From Hormiphora californensis (lineage: Eukaryota; Ctenophora; Tentaculata; Cydippida; Pleurobrachiidae): a stretch of DNA of 64,000 bases. Positions 1 to 40,664 of this stretch are shown here, piece after piece (within the stretch, counting starts at the first letter, position 1; each line of letters starts with the position of its first letter). Under the pieces are notes generated by a model. The model was not told where the DNA came from, searched no databases, and worked only from the letters and a program-made list of their open reading frames with translations. Both the position numbers and the translations under genes were made by a program. Location: assembly GCA_020137815.1 (NCBI GenBank), contig CM035354.1, forward strand, positions 6,214,015-6,278,014, given 5' to 3'.

Positions 1-16
1 ACACAAGAACACTTAC

Positions 17-40
17 AGGGTGGTCAAGAAAGAAATTCCG
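17..40 (-). CDS. Possible 24-nt microexon of the CERT-like gene
   Basis: A short open segment (RNFFLDHP) lies between an AG acceptor after a T-rich stretch and a strong GTAAGT donor. It is in phase 0 on both sides, so it fits the preceding CERT exon. It does not match residues I know after the CERT PH domain. It could be an alternative microexon or chance. Confidence 0.25.
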
Positions 41-121
41 CTAAATTAGAGAAAAACAGAGATTATCAGATTTATACACAGACATCATCAAACATAACAT
101 CACCAAACACTCATAGTGTAC

Positions 122-760
122 CTGGACACGTTGTACAGAGGCGACCCATCTGTCTCTATCGAATGCGCTGTGAGCCCTCAGGTACCACGTTATGGAGGGT
201 GTCACTATGTCAAACCTAACATCCGAGTGCTTGTGCAGCTGAGAGAGGTAGAATATTTAAAGGTTCCTAAGGGATGCATCACTGTGTCACTTCCCCCCTA
301 TAACGGATGGCATGGGGGTGATTTCACTCAACCCTTATCTCACCAAATTTGGCACATATAATGGGTGGTGGAAGCAGGAGAGAAGAGAAGATAGAGAAAA
401 TATAGAGAAGACCACCCCAGCTTGTTCTAACACAACCATCCCACCATAATTCAATACTTAATTTCAAAGATTTATCAGAATTCTGTACCTGTAATATCAT
501 TTTGTCGATTTTGATTGATCCCCTGGAATTGTGTTCATCGTCTTCAGACAGGCTGTAACTAATCACCCCATTCTCCGATAACCTGAACCACCGGACCTAG
601 GAAAAATATATTTTGATAGTGGATGATCTGGTCATGATATGAAGCCTCTTTATTGTGTTCTAGCTGCAGAAAAGTAACTACCAACCTGCCAACCGTGAAC
701 GTAGTTTGTCCATTTGAGAAGTTCACCAGACAGTGCAGTGTCTCCTCCGTTAACACTCAT
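122..760 (-). CDS. CERT1: Ceramide transfer protein (CERT-like), N-terminal exons, partial
   Basis: Three exons are read on the minus strand: 686-760 (starts at ATG 758-760, first residues MSVNGGDTALSGELLKW), 489-596 and 122-238, each ending in phase 0 with GT..AG borders. Together they give about 100 residues forming a pleckstrin-homology domain. The first exon has the TNYVHGWQ strand and the last has FDIVTPSITWYLRAHS followed by DRDRWVASVQ, close to the PH domain of CERT/COL4A3BP. In animals this PH domain binds Golgi phosphatidylinositol-4-phosphate, and the protein carries ceramide from ER to Golgi through a C-terminal START domain. The FFAT and START parts would lie left of the window. 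FAPP-type or oxysterol-binding proteins share related PH domains, but the WYLRA motif and the very early position in the protein favour CERT. The start is chosen because the PH domain begins about ten residues after it. Confidence 0.82.
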
Positions 761-2689
761 CAAATTAATGACTCAAAGGTTAAAGGAATCCTCCACACTT
801 TATAATCTCATGATTCCATGTTGATCATCCTTTTTGGAGTGAAAATGTGTTATAAGTTCCAAGTCCAAGTCTATAGTTTAAGAAGCTCCAGTGTGATTAG
901 AATTGATCTAATGATTAGATCAGTTAGCATAGTTGATATATAATAAAGTTGTTACTTGTATTTTACTTATTTGTCACTGTATACAGTCGGACCCCCGACC
1001 CCGATTTACCGAGATGCTCGGGGGAAAGGTTTTGCACGGTAAATCGGGGGCAAATACTATTAATTTCCCTTGCAGTTGCTTAGCTTGACCCTCTTTTCGC
1101 GAGCTAAAATAGGTTTTAACAAAACAATCTTGCAGAGGGTTGGCGATCGGGAAAAAGTTCAAAGTTCCCAGTTTCCAAGATTTAAATCATATATTATCAT
1201 TTGAAGATTAGCAAGATATTTATGAATGTTATTCCCCGTTGATTTTGAATAACTTAAGTGGTGATGACCGTAATTTGCATTAAACTCCTTCTAGCCCACC
1301 AAAAAACAAAACTTCGTGTGTAGGCGTATTCTTCACATTCCTCCATGCCTTAAAAACCAGGAAAAGGCTCGTTTATCTCGCCTTCAAGACTTTAGTTTAT
1401 TTCATTTTCGCCAAAAAAAAATTAAAAAAGCGATTTAAAAATGTTAAAAAAGCTAAAAATCCCGGTTTCAGGATTCGACCCCATTAAAAAAACGCGCGCA
1501 TTGAAAAGTTTCTTCGCGCGGCGCGTTATTTCTTTGCGCGTAAAATTTTTTCTATTTTTATTTTCTCTCCATTTCAGCTGACTAATGTCAATGGCTGTCC
1601 ACCGTCCAAGCTTTAGGACCATCCTGTAAGGAGAACCTTCTCTCTTATCAGGGCCAGGGAGTGGATCTATAACCACAGTACTTGGGGTTTCCTTTAGACT
1701 CTAAATTAGAGTCTAAATTAGTTATTAGACAGTAGGCAATAGAAACAAGGTAATTTACGTAAGTGAAACCATTGTACAACTTAACAGTAGAATCTATGTT
1801 CTGTATTTATCTCCTTGAGATTCTTACAATATGATTTAGATGTAAAAAGACGGGTTAATATACTACAAAAACAAACAGACTCGTCTCCAAAAACAGTCAC
1901 ACGCACGCACTCACACTTGTATACACACAATACAAACAGACACAAACAAACTAATTATATGATAAGGGAGGTTTCAGGGTCTCACTCCCCTCTAACTAGC
2001 TCAAGATTTCTTTTGCTGTTCGTCACAGATTCAAAACTTTACACATTGACTGATACTAATAGTATTACTATTCGCCTAACTAAACGAAAAATTAAAATAT
2101 CTGATCGGCTTTTCTGATAAAAATTTTTAGCTAATTTTAACCACGGTGTGTGTGTTTAATATTGCCTTGGCTTTCTCAGAAAACACATTTTAAGTATCGA
2201 GAGAGGGATTGGGGTTCTGATATAAAAGATAAATCCCTAAATCTTAATGAATGTTCATCAATATTGTCTTATTTTTTACAAGTCACTACCCCTTTTCTCT
2301 CTTTTCCACTTACTAATGGAAATGGAATGACTGTGAATGATTATCCTCTGATAAAATTAACAAATTTACTACTTGAATATAACTCAATGTCCATTCCTCA
2401 CACATTTGTGTCATTAAAGTTATCGTCATCACTTTCACTGGTCGAGGTGGCGTATCTATTCTCCGTTACCTCCCGTATCTCTAACGCTGAGGAAGTGAGG
2501 CACTGATGGCACGGTCATAGCGGCTGTGTATGTTGTGGTTTTACAAATATAGTTTCAAAAATTAGTATTGGGCTGTTGAGTTAGTCTGGGAGAGCAAAAC
2601 AAACCTTGCTAGGTCTTTATAGTAGCCGGGTTAGTCGTCAGTGGTCTTATTTGTCGTGACGTCGTGTTTGTTTTGCGGTCGTGTCGCCT
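761..2689. other. Intergenic stretch between the CERT-like and receptor genes
   Basis: No convincing exon seen. It holds the CERT 5' flank, a truncated pogo-like MITE end near 984, a CpG-rich palindromic patch with repeated GCGCG near 1,490-1,545, and AT-rich sequence. Open frames in 1,815-2,506 have no recognisable domain, no plausible splice context and low-complexity composition. Confidence 0.6.
984..1066. mobile_element. Truncated pogo-like MITE end
   Basis: After a TA dinucleotide the sequence starts CAGTCGGACCCCCGACCCC and continues with a GGGGGAAAGG block and a GGTAAATCGGGG block. These are the same ordered motifs as in the complete copies at 33,684-33,855 and 60,861-61,023. The second inverted end is missing. 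Confidence 0.6.
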
Positions 2690-2695
2690 TTTATT
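2690..2695 (-). promoter_or_regulatory. Polyadenylation signal of the receptor phosphatase gene
   Basis: The minus strand reads AATAAA about 110 bases past the stop codon at 2,806-2,808. The position fits a 3' UTR end. Confidence 0.5.
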
Positions 2696-2805
2696 TTTGT
2701 CACGTTCCTTTCTCTGTCGTCTTACCCCTGGTGTTGTAATTCTGTTTGTCAGTGATCATCTGGGGTTTGGTTTTATTTCAGTTGAGTCGAAATGTCTGTC
2801 ACAAT

Positions 2806-29693
<26,888 letters not shown>

Positions 29694-31990
29694 ATAACTG
29701 GTGTACGGGGGGAACAGCTGGTGTGGAGTGTGGTAATCACGGGGAGAAAGATTCCGGCTCTATCTAGCACTGATCGTGGGACATGGACCCTATCACACAA
29801 GGAATATGGGTTAGTATGGAAAGTAGCATAAACAGCAAAAATAGGATAGGATTTTATATTAACCTACACCGCCTAACTCCTAGAAACTCCTTGCAAACTA
29901 ACAAAAAACGGAAAAAGTAAAACACTCCGGTAAGAAAACAAAATATTCAAAATATCAAGGTCATTCCGAACTTGTAGCCAAAATGCTAGTAACGCTAAGC
30001 AATATTCTTCCGGCAGAAATAATAAATATCGGTATTAGGACATGCCCGATTTAGATTCCGTTTCATCCCGATTATAGTGACCCCTGTAAAGTGCTGCGTG
30101 GAGCAGGAATGCTGACACGTAATGGAATCATACTATTATTAAAGCAAATAGGGAAATGATGGGTGATGATATTTTTACCAAATATGGCATTTTGCACGTG
30201 CAGGTTTAGAGGTGGAGTACTATAGCTGGAGTGGGGCCAGGGGTGTGAGTCGTTACCAAGGATTGTTACTACGTACTGCAGCTGCACGTGCAGCTGTTCT
30301 TGCTTTGTATTGTGTCACTGTTCCAGCTATTATGCTCTCTTCAACAACCGTTGATATACGAAAGCGACAATTGGAGATCTCACTACTTTTCTCTACTTTT
30401 CCATACACTGAGGGATTTAAATACAGCAACACCAAGAGAAGTGCAGAGACAACAAAAAAGACGTTGGAGGTTAGACAGAACCGATGATCAATCTCAGATG
30501 AATACTGCAAATAGACGAAACGCGAGGAGTCTGCAAAATAGTAAGTTCTTTTATCAATTTGATCGCCCGATCATCATCATCTGACGTTCTGAAACTCGCA
30601 GCGATCCCGCCTGAGCTCCTTTTACGGTACAGTAACTTAAGATGGGATGGTGCATGTCAACAGTTCGACTGGTGATGTCAGTGCTCCCTAACCCAGCTAC
30701 CATTTCCCCGAAATTCGCCCGTAGGGCGAACGGGTTTAGGGGAGCCACAGGTAATATGGGAAATTTGGTAAAATGGGAAATCGGTGTTTTGAAAAGATTG
30801 GCCATGTTACAGGCTCATAAATAGTTAATAACTCTTATTAATGATCTTAGATTAATTCTGAAACTGTTTATAGCCTTGGTGGGAAGTGTATAGATGGTAC
30901 ACTAGTGTTATTAAAGCGTCATCAATCATCACGGGGTGACGTGTACAAAAATGAAATTGTTCTGGAAAGCGCGAGAGAACCATCAACTAGAAAAGCTCAC
31001 ACACACGGCTGGTATGCAAAATATATTCCATTTGTTGTTGGTTCCACAAATAACAAAAAGGGGGTGTGACGATGAACAATGTTTTCTTTTCCAATGGAAT
31101 GTGTCCTAGCACAATATTATATATGTTACTCCAAGTGATACCGTGTGTACAGCTGGAACAATACAATATTGAAACTAGACAGATCCTTCACGCTGTATGT
31201 ACAATTCAATAACCAGTCAGAAACTGTTTTGGCTCGAGCTATCAAGTATGCACAACACACTCGAGCACTGCGTGGAAAGGAAGCATGCAAGAATAGTATT
31301 AACAGATCTGAATATGTACCAAGAAATGTTTTGTCGCTACCACTGGACTGTTTATATGACTGGGTACAACTATACTCAAGAAGCGTCCTTAGCGACTATT
31401 TGCCATAGCAACAGGCGAGCGTCCTTAGCAACCAAAAATGAACAATAGGAATGGCAATGACAATTACCTACTATAACAATTACCTAGGTGTGCTACACGC
31501 GGGTACTCTAAGAAAGTTCCAATGATAGAACACAGTACATAGAATTCGAAACAATGATAGCTAGTAGGTCACCGCATTGGATCCGAGATCTAGTAGATAC
31601 ACGAATTGTAGTTCCATGGTCTGAGTGATGCAATACCTTAGATACAGACAACTTCTATCTCTATAGTTTAATAAGCTTCCGGTTAGTAGTAACCATGGAA
31701 ACACGACACAACAATGGCAGCAATCTCTTTCTCTTTTCTCTCTCTCTCCACAATTATCTCTAACCTCGTACTTAGGCAATTATAGAGAACAGTTGACATG
31801 GCAACACGCATTCTAATCGGACCGTCCATCACCGCGTCACCAAATGATCGACACTTAATGGCGACTCATCCTAGTTATCCATGCAGGGACTCAGCTGGAT
31901 GGTAGGAGTCATCGAATATATGATAAAACGTTCTTGAAATGAGCGGTAGAACAATGGGAGTTATACAAATAAACGGTAGCATATATCTTT

Positions 31991-32048
31991 AGAGATTCAA
32001 AGATTCAAAGATTCACTTTTTAATTTGAATCTTTGAATCTTTATATCT
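31991..32048. repeat. Heptamer-array hairpin
   Basis: Three copies of AGATTCAA are followed, after a short AT loop, by inverted copies (TTGAATCTTTGAATCTTTAT). Confidence 0.75.
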
Positions 32049-32149
32049 TTATGATTCCGTTACATTCCCGTTACAAACTGCAAGGAGTAGGGTGGGACAA
32101 CGTGTGCTGGAAGGGGAGATCATGATACATTAGTCATGGACCATGACCC

Positions 32150-32175
32150 TGGGAAAGAGAAAGAGAGACTAGAGG

Positions 32176-32263
<88 letters not shown>

Positions 32264-32452
32264 AAGAGAGAGAAAGAAAGAGAAAGAGAGAGAGAACACT
32301 AAACTAAGACCAAAAAAGATGCACCATGGTGGGAAGGGCGAGTTTTACATGCATTGTGAGTTTGAATGCAAGCACTCCACTGAATTACTTGAGATATGTC
32401 CCCTGCCTTTCAAAAAGAACGTGCATTTTTGTTTACAAGCTCCGTACTAGTG

Positions 32453-32503
<51 letters not shown>

Positions 32504-32520
32504 TCCCTTTCTCTTTCTTT
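32150..32520. repeat. GA tract followed by an inverted CT tract
   Basis: 32,160-32,300 is GA-rich and 32,455-32,520 is CT-rich, with about 150 bp of ordinary sequence between. They could pair as a long imperfect hairpin. Confidence 0.85.
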
Positions 32521-33011
32521 CTCTGACCTCACTCGCTGAGAGAAGGGTCAGCCCTGACTCTCCGGTGTGACACAAGTTGTGGTCAGATTAGCATGCACTA
32601 TGGCGACACAAACAAGATCAATTATATAGCCCCCCCCCCCAAGTTACACCTAAATAAGACAAACGAGATAAACAGGGAAAACCAATCATTAAATGACGTA
32701 GGGCGGGGCAAGGGAAATCAACTAAAATAAACCATTGCTTACGTACGTTGTTTGTGTTTGATCAGTGGACAGTCGATTGCGACTAATGGCAGTTATTACA
32801 AATTTACAAGACACATGCACCGCTATATCTCTCTCGTTAATACAGACAAATATGAGAGAGGTGGTGGAGTTATAACACAGAAAAAACAATAACTACTACA
32901 GCTACTAGCAGAAACAGACCGCAGTCCACACTGGACTACTTAGAAAAACATTTAGCAAGGGGGAACATTTATGCAGGAATGGAATGAATGGAATTATTCT
33001 TTAGTCAAAGG

Positions 33012-33013
<2 letters not shown>

Positions 33014-33099
<86 letters not shown>

Positions 33100-33105
33100 G
33101 GAGAG
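33014..33105. repeat. (GA)n microsatellite
   Basis: About 90 bp of GA with one AA interruption. Confidence 0.95.
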
Positions 33106-33683
33106 AGAGGCTACTGTGTATGCTCTGAGTTTCGGAAAATACCTCCTATTCCGGTGGGGTATTTACAGCGCAAATCCCACATCTAACCCCCTCCCTCCCT
33201 GACCCTTCCTACCCCATTTTCCTGAATTCACATGTAAGTAGTAAGTACATCAAAGATGGTGGGTGAGAACAATAAAAATTAGGGGATTGAAAAATAAATA
33301 CGAGGGAGTGAGAGACAGAGATAGAGAGCAAAAGAGAGGGAGAGAGAGAAATATATCGATGAGAATCTAGAAATTGGAGTCAAGTTAGATCCGTGAGGAG
33401 GTATTGGAGTCGAAACGCGGCAGTTTGTGTAAACAAAAAACGATTTAAAACTCGATGGAAACACAGAAACAGCGAAATATCGCTCCTCTACAAACCGCAA
33501 GATCTCGAACATAAGTATGTACATCAATATAGCAGTCTCATAATTATACCTTGGAGGAGCTTGGTCCATTTAGCGAAAAAGTTCTATGAAAGCTGCTCGA
33601 GAATATGAAAATGTTGCAATTTCAAGAAATGAACAATATAACTATCTCGGGTCGAAGATGCCAAGTTGTCATAATATCTTCTA

Positions 33684-33855
33684 CAGTCGGACCCCGATTT
33701 AACGGCACCCTTGGGGGAAAGGGTTTTGTCCGTTAAATCGGGGTGTCCGCTAAATCGGGGTCGAATACTGTTAATTTTCTATATCGGGGGAAGATTATGC
33801 TGCCGTTAAATCGGGGTGCCGCTAAATCGGGGGCCGTTAAATCGGGGTCCGACTG
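33684..33855. mobile_element. pogo-like MITE, complete copy (172 bp)
   Basis: The ends are CAGTCGGACCCCGATTTAAC and its inverse (AATCGGGGTCCGACTG), flanked by TA on both sides, the target duplication of the Tc1/mariner-pogo group. The interior is built of repeated TAAATCGGGG words in both orientations and a GGGGGAAAGGGTTTTGTCC block. No transposase is encoded. Confidence 0.8.
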
Positions 33856-34072
33856 TATATCATGATATCACGCGTAGATATATTCAGCATATGTGAACTA
33901 TCATGAAACAGTGCTAACGTCATAGAGGGGGGGGGGGAAGCTAGCTATTTGACAAATAATTTTTCATACTGTGCGTAATATACCAACATAATGAACGAGC
34001 AATGAACTGCATATCTCTATAACTAACCCACACCATTGAATCAGATAAAATTCCCCTGTAACTAGCGCCCCA

Positions 34073-34163
34073 AAAGGTATAGCTCCTAAAGCAATTAGTG
34101 TTTTGATAATGTGTTCAAAGGTATATAGCTCCTAAAGCAATTAGTGTTTTGATGACAACTTGT
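34073..34163. repeat. Tandem duplication, about 45-bp unit
   Basis: TAGCTCCTAAAGCAATTAGT followed by GTTTTGAT occurs twice in tandem. Confidence 0.8.
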
Positions 34164-35177
34164 CGACATGATCTGATCTAGAAAAAGGGGCAATCATGTC
34201 AAATTAATGCGTCACAGTTACTCTGTTATTGTTTCATGTGGCGCTACTAATACCTGCCGCGGTAGTAGTTGGGTGGTGAGATAATTCTAGTTCGCACCTC
34301 ATGTGACGTCACGTGGTTACCATAACAACTAACTGTCATAACCGATGATATTTGTTGAGTAAGATGATATCATTTTAATTTGGCGAAAATTATTTACAGT
34401 AGTACTTGGGTATGTGCAGGGTTGCAGAGTTTCAATAGACATGATCCTAACCTAAAAGTGGAAACTAGAACAAAAAGTTTAAAACACATGAGAGCGATGA
34501 GCGGACAGTTAGGACAAAGACACAAGTGAGAGGAGATATGACGTAGGGAGGACACCCCTCTCTTTAACAAAAGCTCCTCATGAAGCTTCTAGTGTATATA
34601 GATGCATTGTAGAGAGTCCAACAGAGAGAGAGAGGGAGGTCTATAACATGTGAAATGGAAAAGGACGTGTAAACTGTCTAACAGACCTAGGAATGTCTGT
34701 GATATATTATGGTACGGGATTATTTGACATGATGACTCATTTCAAATTATCCCGTACTAGTTATAGTAAAACAAATCAGTTCGGTACTAAATATGGCTAG
34801 ATCTAATCGCTTGTTATATTGGCATGTCACAAGTTACAACACCTCGCTCTGCCGTGTGGACGCTACTTTTGTATAAAAAAACTCATATCCCGAAGCACAG
34901 GATCATGTCTATATGCAGTGCTCTGAAGTTCAAAATTCCAGTAACATGTCACTTTCATGACACACAAAACCAAAACCATCATTCCTCTCGCATACTCACA
35001 CTTCACAACAGCTTGCTGAGAGTTATATAATATCCTGAACAGAGTATGACTTGAGAATATATAGGTACGCGGGCAATGTAAGCTAAGTGGAGAAATGGAT
35101 ACACATATGGAACGGAATGCCGCCAAAGAACAAACGCGACACTAGAATCAACTATTAAGTTGTGGGATTGGAGTTAC

Positions 35178-36574
35178 TTAAGGGTACGCTAACCAAAAAT
35201 TTTTTTCGAGTGCAGGGAAATCTCTCACCGTAGGGTTGTAGGCCATGCCAAGGAGACCTCAAATATGCAGTTTGAGCTCTCAAGTCGAATTCATATTTTT
35301 GCTACAGCTGCTTGAAAAATGAACTGAAAATACGTTTTTGGCATCCCAAAAAAATTTTTTTAAAGATAAGAGTATGAAAATTTGGGTATTTGAAGAGGAC
35401 ATGAAGGTGAATAACCACAAAAAATCTTTTTGCAATCCGAGCTGATTTCCGGTCCTGAGGTGGATTTCTTTTTTTCCACTTTAAGGCCCTATTTGGCAAA
35501 GTTCCGAAAACATGTGAAAGCTGTAAATTGGTGAAAAGTTGCGTCTAACGATTATCTAAGTGGCCATAAATTTTGGGCGTGTCCTTATTTGAGATAAGCT
35601 GTACAGAGTTTTTTTTGTGAAAGCCGTCATTTCAAAAATAAATAAATTCCCTGTATCTCAAAAACGGTTGATCGTAGAGACCTGAGACTATGCTTAAACG
35701 ATTCAGAAGGTCCGATTTTGGGGGGGTCTTCTGAGATACATTTTGCTCCTACTTCAACCGTTTTTGCTGTAATTGCGAAAAACAAAAACCCATCTTCGCC
35801 ATCGTGGATTTTTTGTGATTTTGTTTTTGATGATTATAGGGACCCATATGGACCAAATAGTGAAGGAATTAGCTTGTTAAACATTTTTCCATAGTTTCGG
35901 TCCTTTCTTAGCTAAAATTCCCTAATTACAGGATATTGGAGTTAAGCTTTTGCCCTTTTCATAGAATTTGTTTTTCGCAATTACAGCAAAAACGGTTGAA
36001 GTAGGAGCAAAATGTATCTCAGAAGACCCCCCCAAAATCGGACCTTCTGAATCGTTTAAGCATAGTCTCAGGTCTCTACGATCAACCGTTTTTGAGATAC
36101 AGGGAATTTATTTATTTCTGAAATGACGGCTTTCACAAAAAAAACTCTGTACAGCTTATCTCAAATAAGGACACGCCCAAAATGTATGGCCACTTAGATA
36201 ATCGTTAGACGCAACTTTTCACCAATTTACAGCTTTCACATGTTTTCGGAACTTTGCCAAATAGGGCCTTAAAGTGGAAAAAAAGAAATCCACCTCAGGA
36301 CCGGAAATCAGCTCAGATTTCAAAAAGATTTTTTGTGGTTATTCACCTTCATGTCCTCTTCAAATACCCAAATTTTCATGCTCTTATCTTTAAAAATTTT
36401 TTTTGGGATGCCAAAAACGTATTTTCAGTTCCTTTTTCAAGCAGCTGTAGCAAAAATATGAATTCGACTTGAGAGCTCAAACTGCATATTTGAGGTCTCC
36501 TTGGCATGGCCTACAACCCTACGGTGAGAGATTTCCCTGCACTCGAAAAAAAATTTTGGTTAGCGTACCCTTAA
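35178..36574. mobile_element. 1.4-kb foldback element with TTAA ends
   Basis: Two arms of about 610 bp are near-perfect inverted copies (left 35,182-35,790, right 35,963-36,570) around a unique centre of about 170 bp. The outer ends read TTAA GGGTACGCTAACC and GGTTAGCGTACCC TTAA, so a TTAA target duplication is present as in piggyBac-type insertions. Each arm contains the same short open frame beginning MPNRALKWKKRNPPQDRKSA, without recognisable function. A few mismatches separate the arms. This is a non-autonomous palindromic transposon. Confidence 0.85.
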
Positions 36575-37989
36575 TACTTATATAAGCCAATGGTAATGTT
36601 GCAACGAGTTCCATACGTCTTTTCTATGATAGCCCATTATTTCAAATGCTATAAATAACATAAACTGGCAAAGTTTCTTGAAGTCTCTTGGATGGATTTT
36701 TCTCTTTTTTCATAAAAACTCAGGATTATTTCCACCCGATCGAGCAATGTATTTTGCTTTCACATTTTCTAACCCTTAGTCTAGCCGCCCTACCCTGTGT
36801 TCTCTATCTCTCCTTTTCGAAAATCTCTCTAGGTTATAATAGAGGGAGAGAGAGAGAGAGAAGGAGATTGGTGGTGCTAAGAGTCTTTTTGAAAAGGGAT
36901 AATTAGTTTCAATTCCTCCCCTTTCACAATACAATAAAATGACAGACATCCTGTCAAAAATATATGACTAGAGAGAATGAAAGCCCTGGGAGGAGCATAT
37001 ACAGATTATAGAAGGAGTTGTTAGGATAAAAATATGATAAAAATACGATGCAAATAAAAGTATCCTTGAAAAGATCAAAATAAGATTACATCGCCAAAAA
37101 TCCAGTACTATCTTGTTTCACAAAAGAATGCCCCCTCCGCGCCGAACCGGGTGCGATGCATTATACAGTCATGTATGTAGTATGAAAATAACCTTCCAGG
37201 TGTTCCAAACAACACGCAGAGTTGTAAAACTTTCCAAGCACTATAATTATCCACTAAGAAATCCGCTCAATTCAACACATGTAGAAATATCCTGCTATTT
37301 TTTAAAACCTTTTCTGTCGACAAGCACTACAATACTTCTCAGCAATGAAAGATGACACGTAGGCCATGGAATTCTAACAATTAAAGCTACTACTCTATGG
37401 TACACTAATTGGGAGAAGGTCAGTAATTGAGTCCCTAACTGACACTATAACTAATGTCTGACTAACACTAACTAATGTCCGACATTCCGCACGGAACAAT
37501 TCACAGCGATTCAAGTGTGCACGAGTCACGAGACTATTATACTCTCAGTGCAATGCCCTGGATTTGGAGACGAGCCCTCGACTAGGCTGCAGCTTTTGGC
37601 AAATTGAGTTTAGCAAACTGTTGGAGGAAAGCAAAGTGATACCCCCCTCTTTTAAACCGCAGGAAGTATTCTTTGTTGTGAAGAATGCAGGCCTGGAAAA
37701 GCCTGGATCAGGGTGCCACGAATCTTGTAAAGGACTCACAAACCCTCGTGATACAACTTGAGTCTTCAACTCAACAAGATACAATAAGGTACATTTGCAA
37801 GGCTCTCCAACGATCATTGTCTTGCTTTGCACTACCCTCTCTCTCACCACGCCCAGCATAACAATCGCTGTTATGCCATACATGGGCTGTGAAGTGGGAG
37901 CAGACACTAAAAGCAACAAAGCTACAAACTGTTGAATATCAATCGTGGAAGTAGTTTGTCGAGTCTAGCCTGTGGGGGACAGCAGGAGA

Positions 37990-38028
37990 GATATGGAAAA
38001 TGGAGAGGGAGGTATAGTAAGAAAGATA

Positions 38029-38069
<41 letters not shown>

Positions 38070-38420
38070 GAGAGAGGAGGAGAGCATTAGATGTGAGATC
38101 CTCTTCTAGATTATCTTCCATCTCGCTCTGAGATTTCCTGGGTCCTCGCTCGTTCTCTCTCTCTCTTCTCTCGTCCGCTCGATCTCCTCCCCCTCCTCTC
38201 TCTCTCTCTCCTCTCTCGTTTGTCTCTCTCGCTCTCTCTTCTCTCTCCTACTCTCTCTCTCCTCTCTCTCCCCTCTCTCTCTCTCACTCTCTCTCTACCC
38301 CCTCGTCTCTCTCTCTCTCTCTCTCTCTCGCTCTCTCCTCTTCTCTCTCCTCTTCTCTCCTCTCTCTCTCCTCCTCTCTCTCTCCTCTCCCTCTCTGCTC
38401 CGGCTCGGCGGGCGGGTGCT
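37990..38420. repeat. GA tract next to a long TC-rich block
   Basis: 38,035-38,090 is GA-rich and about 38,155-38,400 is an imperfect TC block, together forming an extended purine/pyrimidine mirror. Confidence 0.85.
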
Positions 38421-40664
38421 TCCTGCATTTGGTTCCAGTTTGCTGCCTACAACCCCATGTCCCGCGGTGATTGGAAGGGCATGGAAAAACAATCGGGTGA
38501 AATCTTCCTCTGCTGTACATTTAAATTGCTATCTTTATACAAAAATACATTTTTACGTAAGATCTCTTGACCTGGAATTTCGGGAGTGTTCCGAAACAAT
38601 ATCAAGTCTGAATCCTGGATTTTGTGTGTAGGTATGCATGTAGCAACCATTTATTTTCACTTTCCCCTAAATCATTTTTTGGACCTTTTCTCCACCTGAT
38701 TCTTTCTTTCTCCCCTCTTTTTTTTTTATTTCCCCTTTCTCTGTCCCTCTCTGTCCCTCTCTTTCTCTCCCCTTCTATATCCCTTTCTCTCCTTCTCTTT
38801 TATACCTTTGTAGTTTATTTGCTTTTATAATGAACGATTGCTCCTATGACAATCCCTTTAGCTGCAGCTGCAGCAGCAACACCAAATTAGTAGTCTGGGA
38901 GAGAGAGAGGAAGGGAAAGAGTAAGAGAGAGGCAGAAAAAGAGAGTAGAGACACAAGGTAAGAATGGATCGGAGAGCTCGCATTTTAGAAGAAATATGCG
39001 GGCGCATTCATTGACAAATACATACAATGTAATCTCTGCTCCATAAAGCTGCCCTCTAGTTTTTCAAGTAAAGTAACAGTAATGATTTTCGTCGCTTGGA
39101 GGGCTTACCCTACATGTTTTCCCGTAAAATCAATTAGACAGAACCCCCGACAGAACTATTGAAATAAAGGAAGGAGACATAGAGAGAGACATATATAATA
39201 GAGCGAGGAATATAAAAACTGTAAATGGTTAGTCGGCGAACTCAACAGTAAAGTAGTCAAAACAAAATATACTATAGAAGCTATAATAGCTAGTACACTC
39301 TTTCGAGCTTCCTAATATAGGAGAAAGCTTACTCTTATGCAGTACTAGTGTACAATCTATAATGGACAGATTAGGACGTGCCAGAATAAAAGGAACGAAT
39401 TAATTTTAATAATTCAGAAGGAACGAGCAAGTTATAAAAAGGAGGAGGTTTTGGAGCGTGTGTATTGTAAAGTGGGGAAATGGAATCAGGGTTGATCTAG
39501 ATATTATGTGAAGGGACAGCAATATTAGAGTGGAATGAGACAGACAGAGGGTGTAAAGGGAGAGATCTGGGAGAGAGAGAGAGATAGTGACTGAGCGTGC
39601 AAAAAGAAAGGTAGAGGAATGGAGAGAGTTGGAAGAGACAGATGGGCTGTAGGATGATTGCAGCATGCTAGATGGCAATTAGTGGGTCCTGAGTGGATCA
39701 CGACTTATTCAACAAATTACACGTTTACAGAAGAGATATAATAGAGATTGGTGGAACGGGAGAAAGATATGTAGAGAGATAGAGAGATAGAGAGATAGAG
39801 GGTATGATGATGAATAGAATTACACTGCGAATTAGGTGCAAGTCAGGAAAGAGCCTGCAGGGAATATAGCACCAAGGAACTCCAGATCTGTCAATGCATG
39901 GAAGGAATTCCCTGGCTCTATTCCCTGGGAGTTCTATCGGGGATCTACAGCCTATAAAGAAAGCGAAGTATTGAGAGAAAGGATAGAGACAAAGTTAAAG
40001 ACGAAATCCACGAATCGAACAGATAAAATATACTAATCATAGTGATTATAAATGTTAAAAATATATTTTTCTTTTCTGCATTTTAACTGAAAACTCAACA
40101 AGTTGCTATGGTAACACTAAACAAGCTAAACGTAGGAAATAATTGGTCACAACTCATTATTCGGAATGAGCATTGTTTATCCGTTGCTAAGACGATTCTA
40201 GGCAATAGCTCTGTTGAGTGAATGCTATTAACACATTAGCCTTATATAGCAATGTTGCCGACCATAAAATAGAAACCTATCTACATATAATCAGTGGTGT
40301 AAGTTGCGATATACCCTTACCTCAATCTTCCCAACATATTAATATTTCATCAGTCTATACACACACACTGTGTGAGAGTCCTGGGTCAATTAGAATATTC
40401 AAGAACCAAAGTGGCAGCAATCTACAGTGTGAAAGAGGACAAACACAGGTGAACAATGTTATACTCCAGTAGTGCAGGTAGTGAAGTAGAGAGGGAGAAG
40501 TAGAGAGGGAGAGTTTTGAATAAGAAATACATCAGTTAGCTAGTGCAGTTAGTATAGGTTCTGAAAACAAAACGATGAGAATAATGAATATAAGAATAGA
40601 AATAGAAGATGATCAGAATAGAAATGAAATACATCTCATAGAAAAAGGGTAAAAGCAAAACATG

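Noticed and set aside
30288..30540. Plus-strand frame with a hydrophobic start (signal-peptide-like) ending at a GTAAGT
   Set aside because: The frame has no ATG: it opens at GTG with a stop upstream and no supported acceptor. Kept as non-coding.
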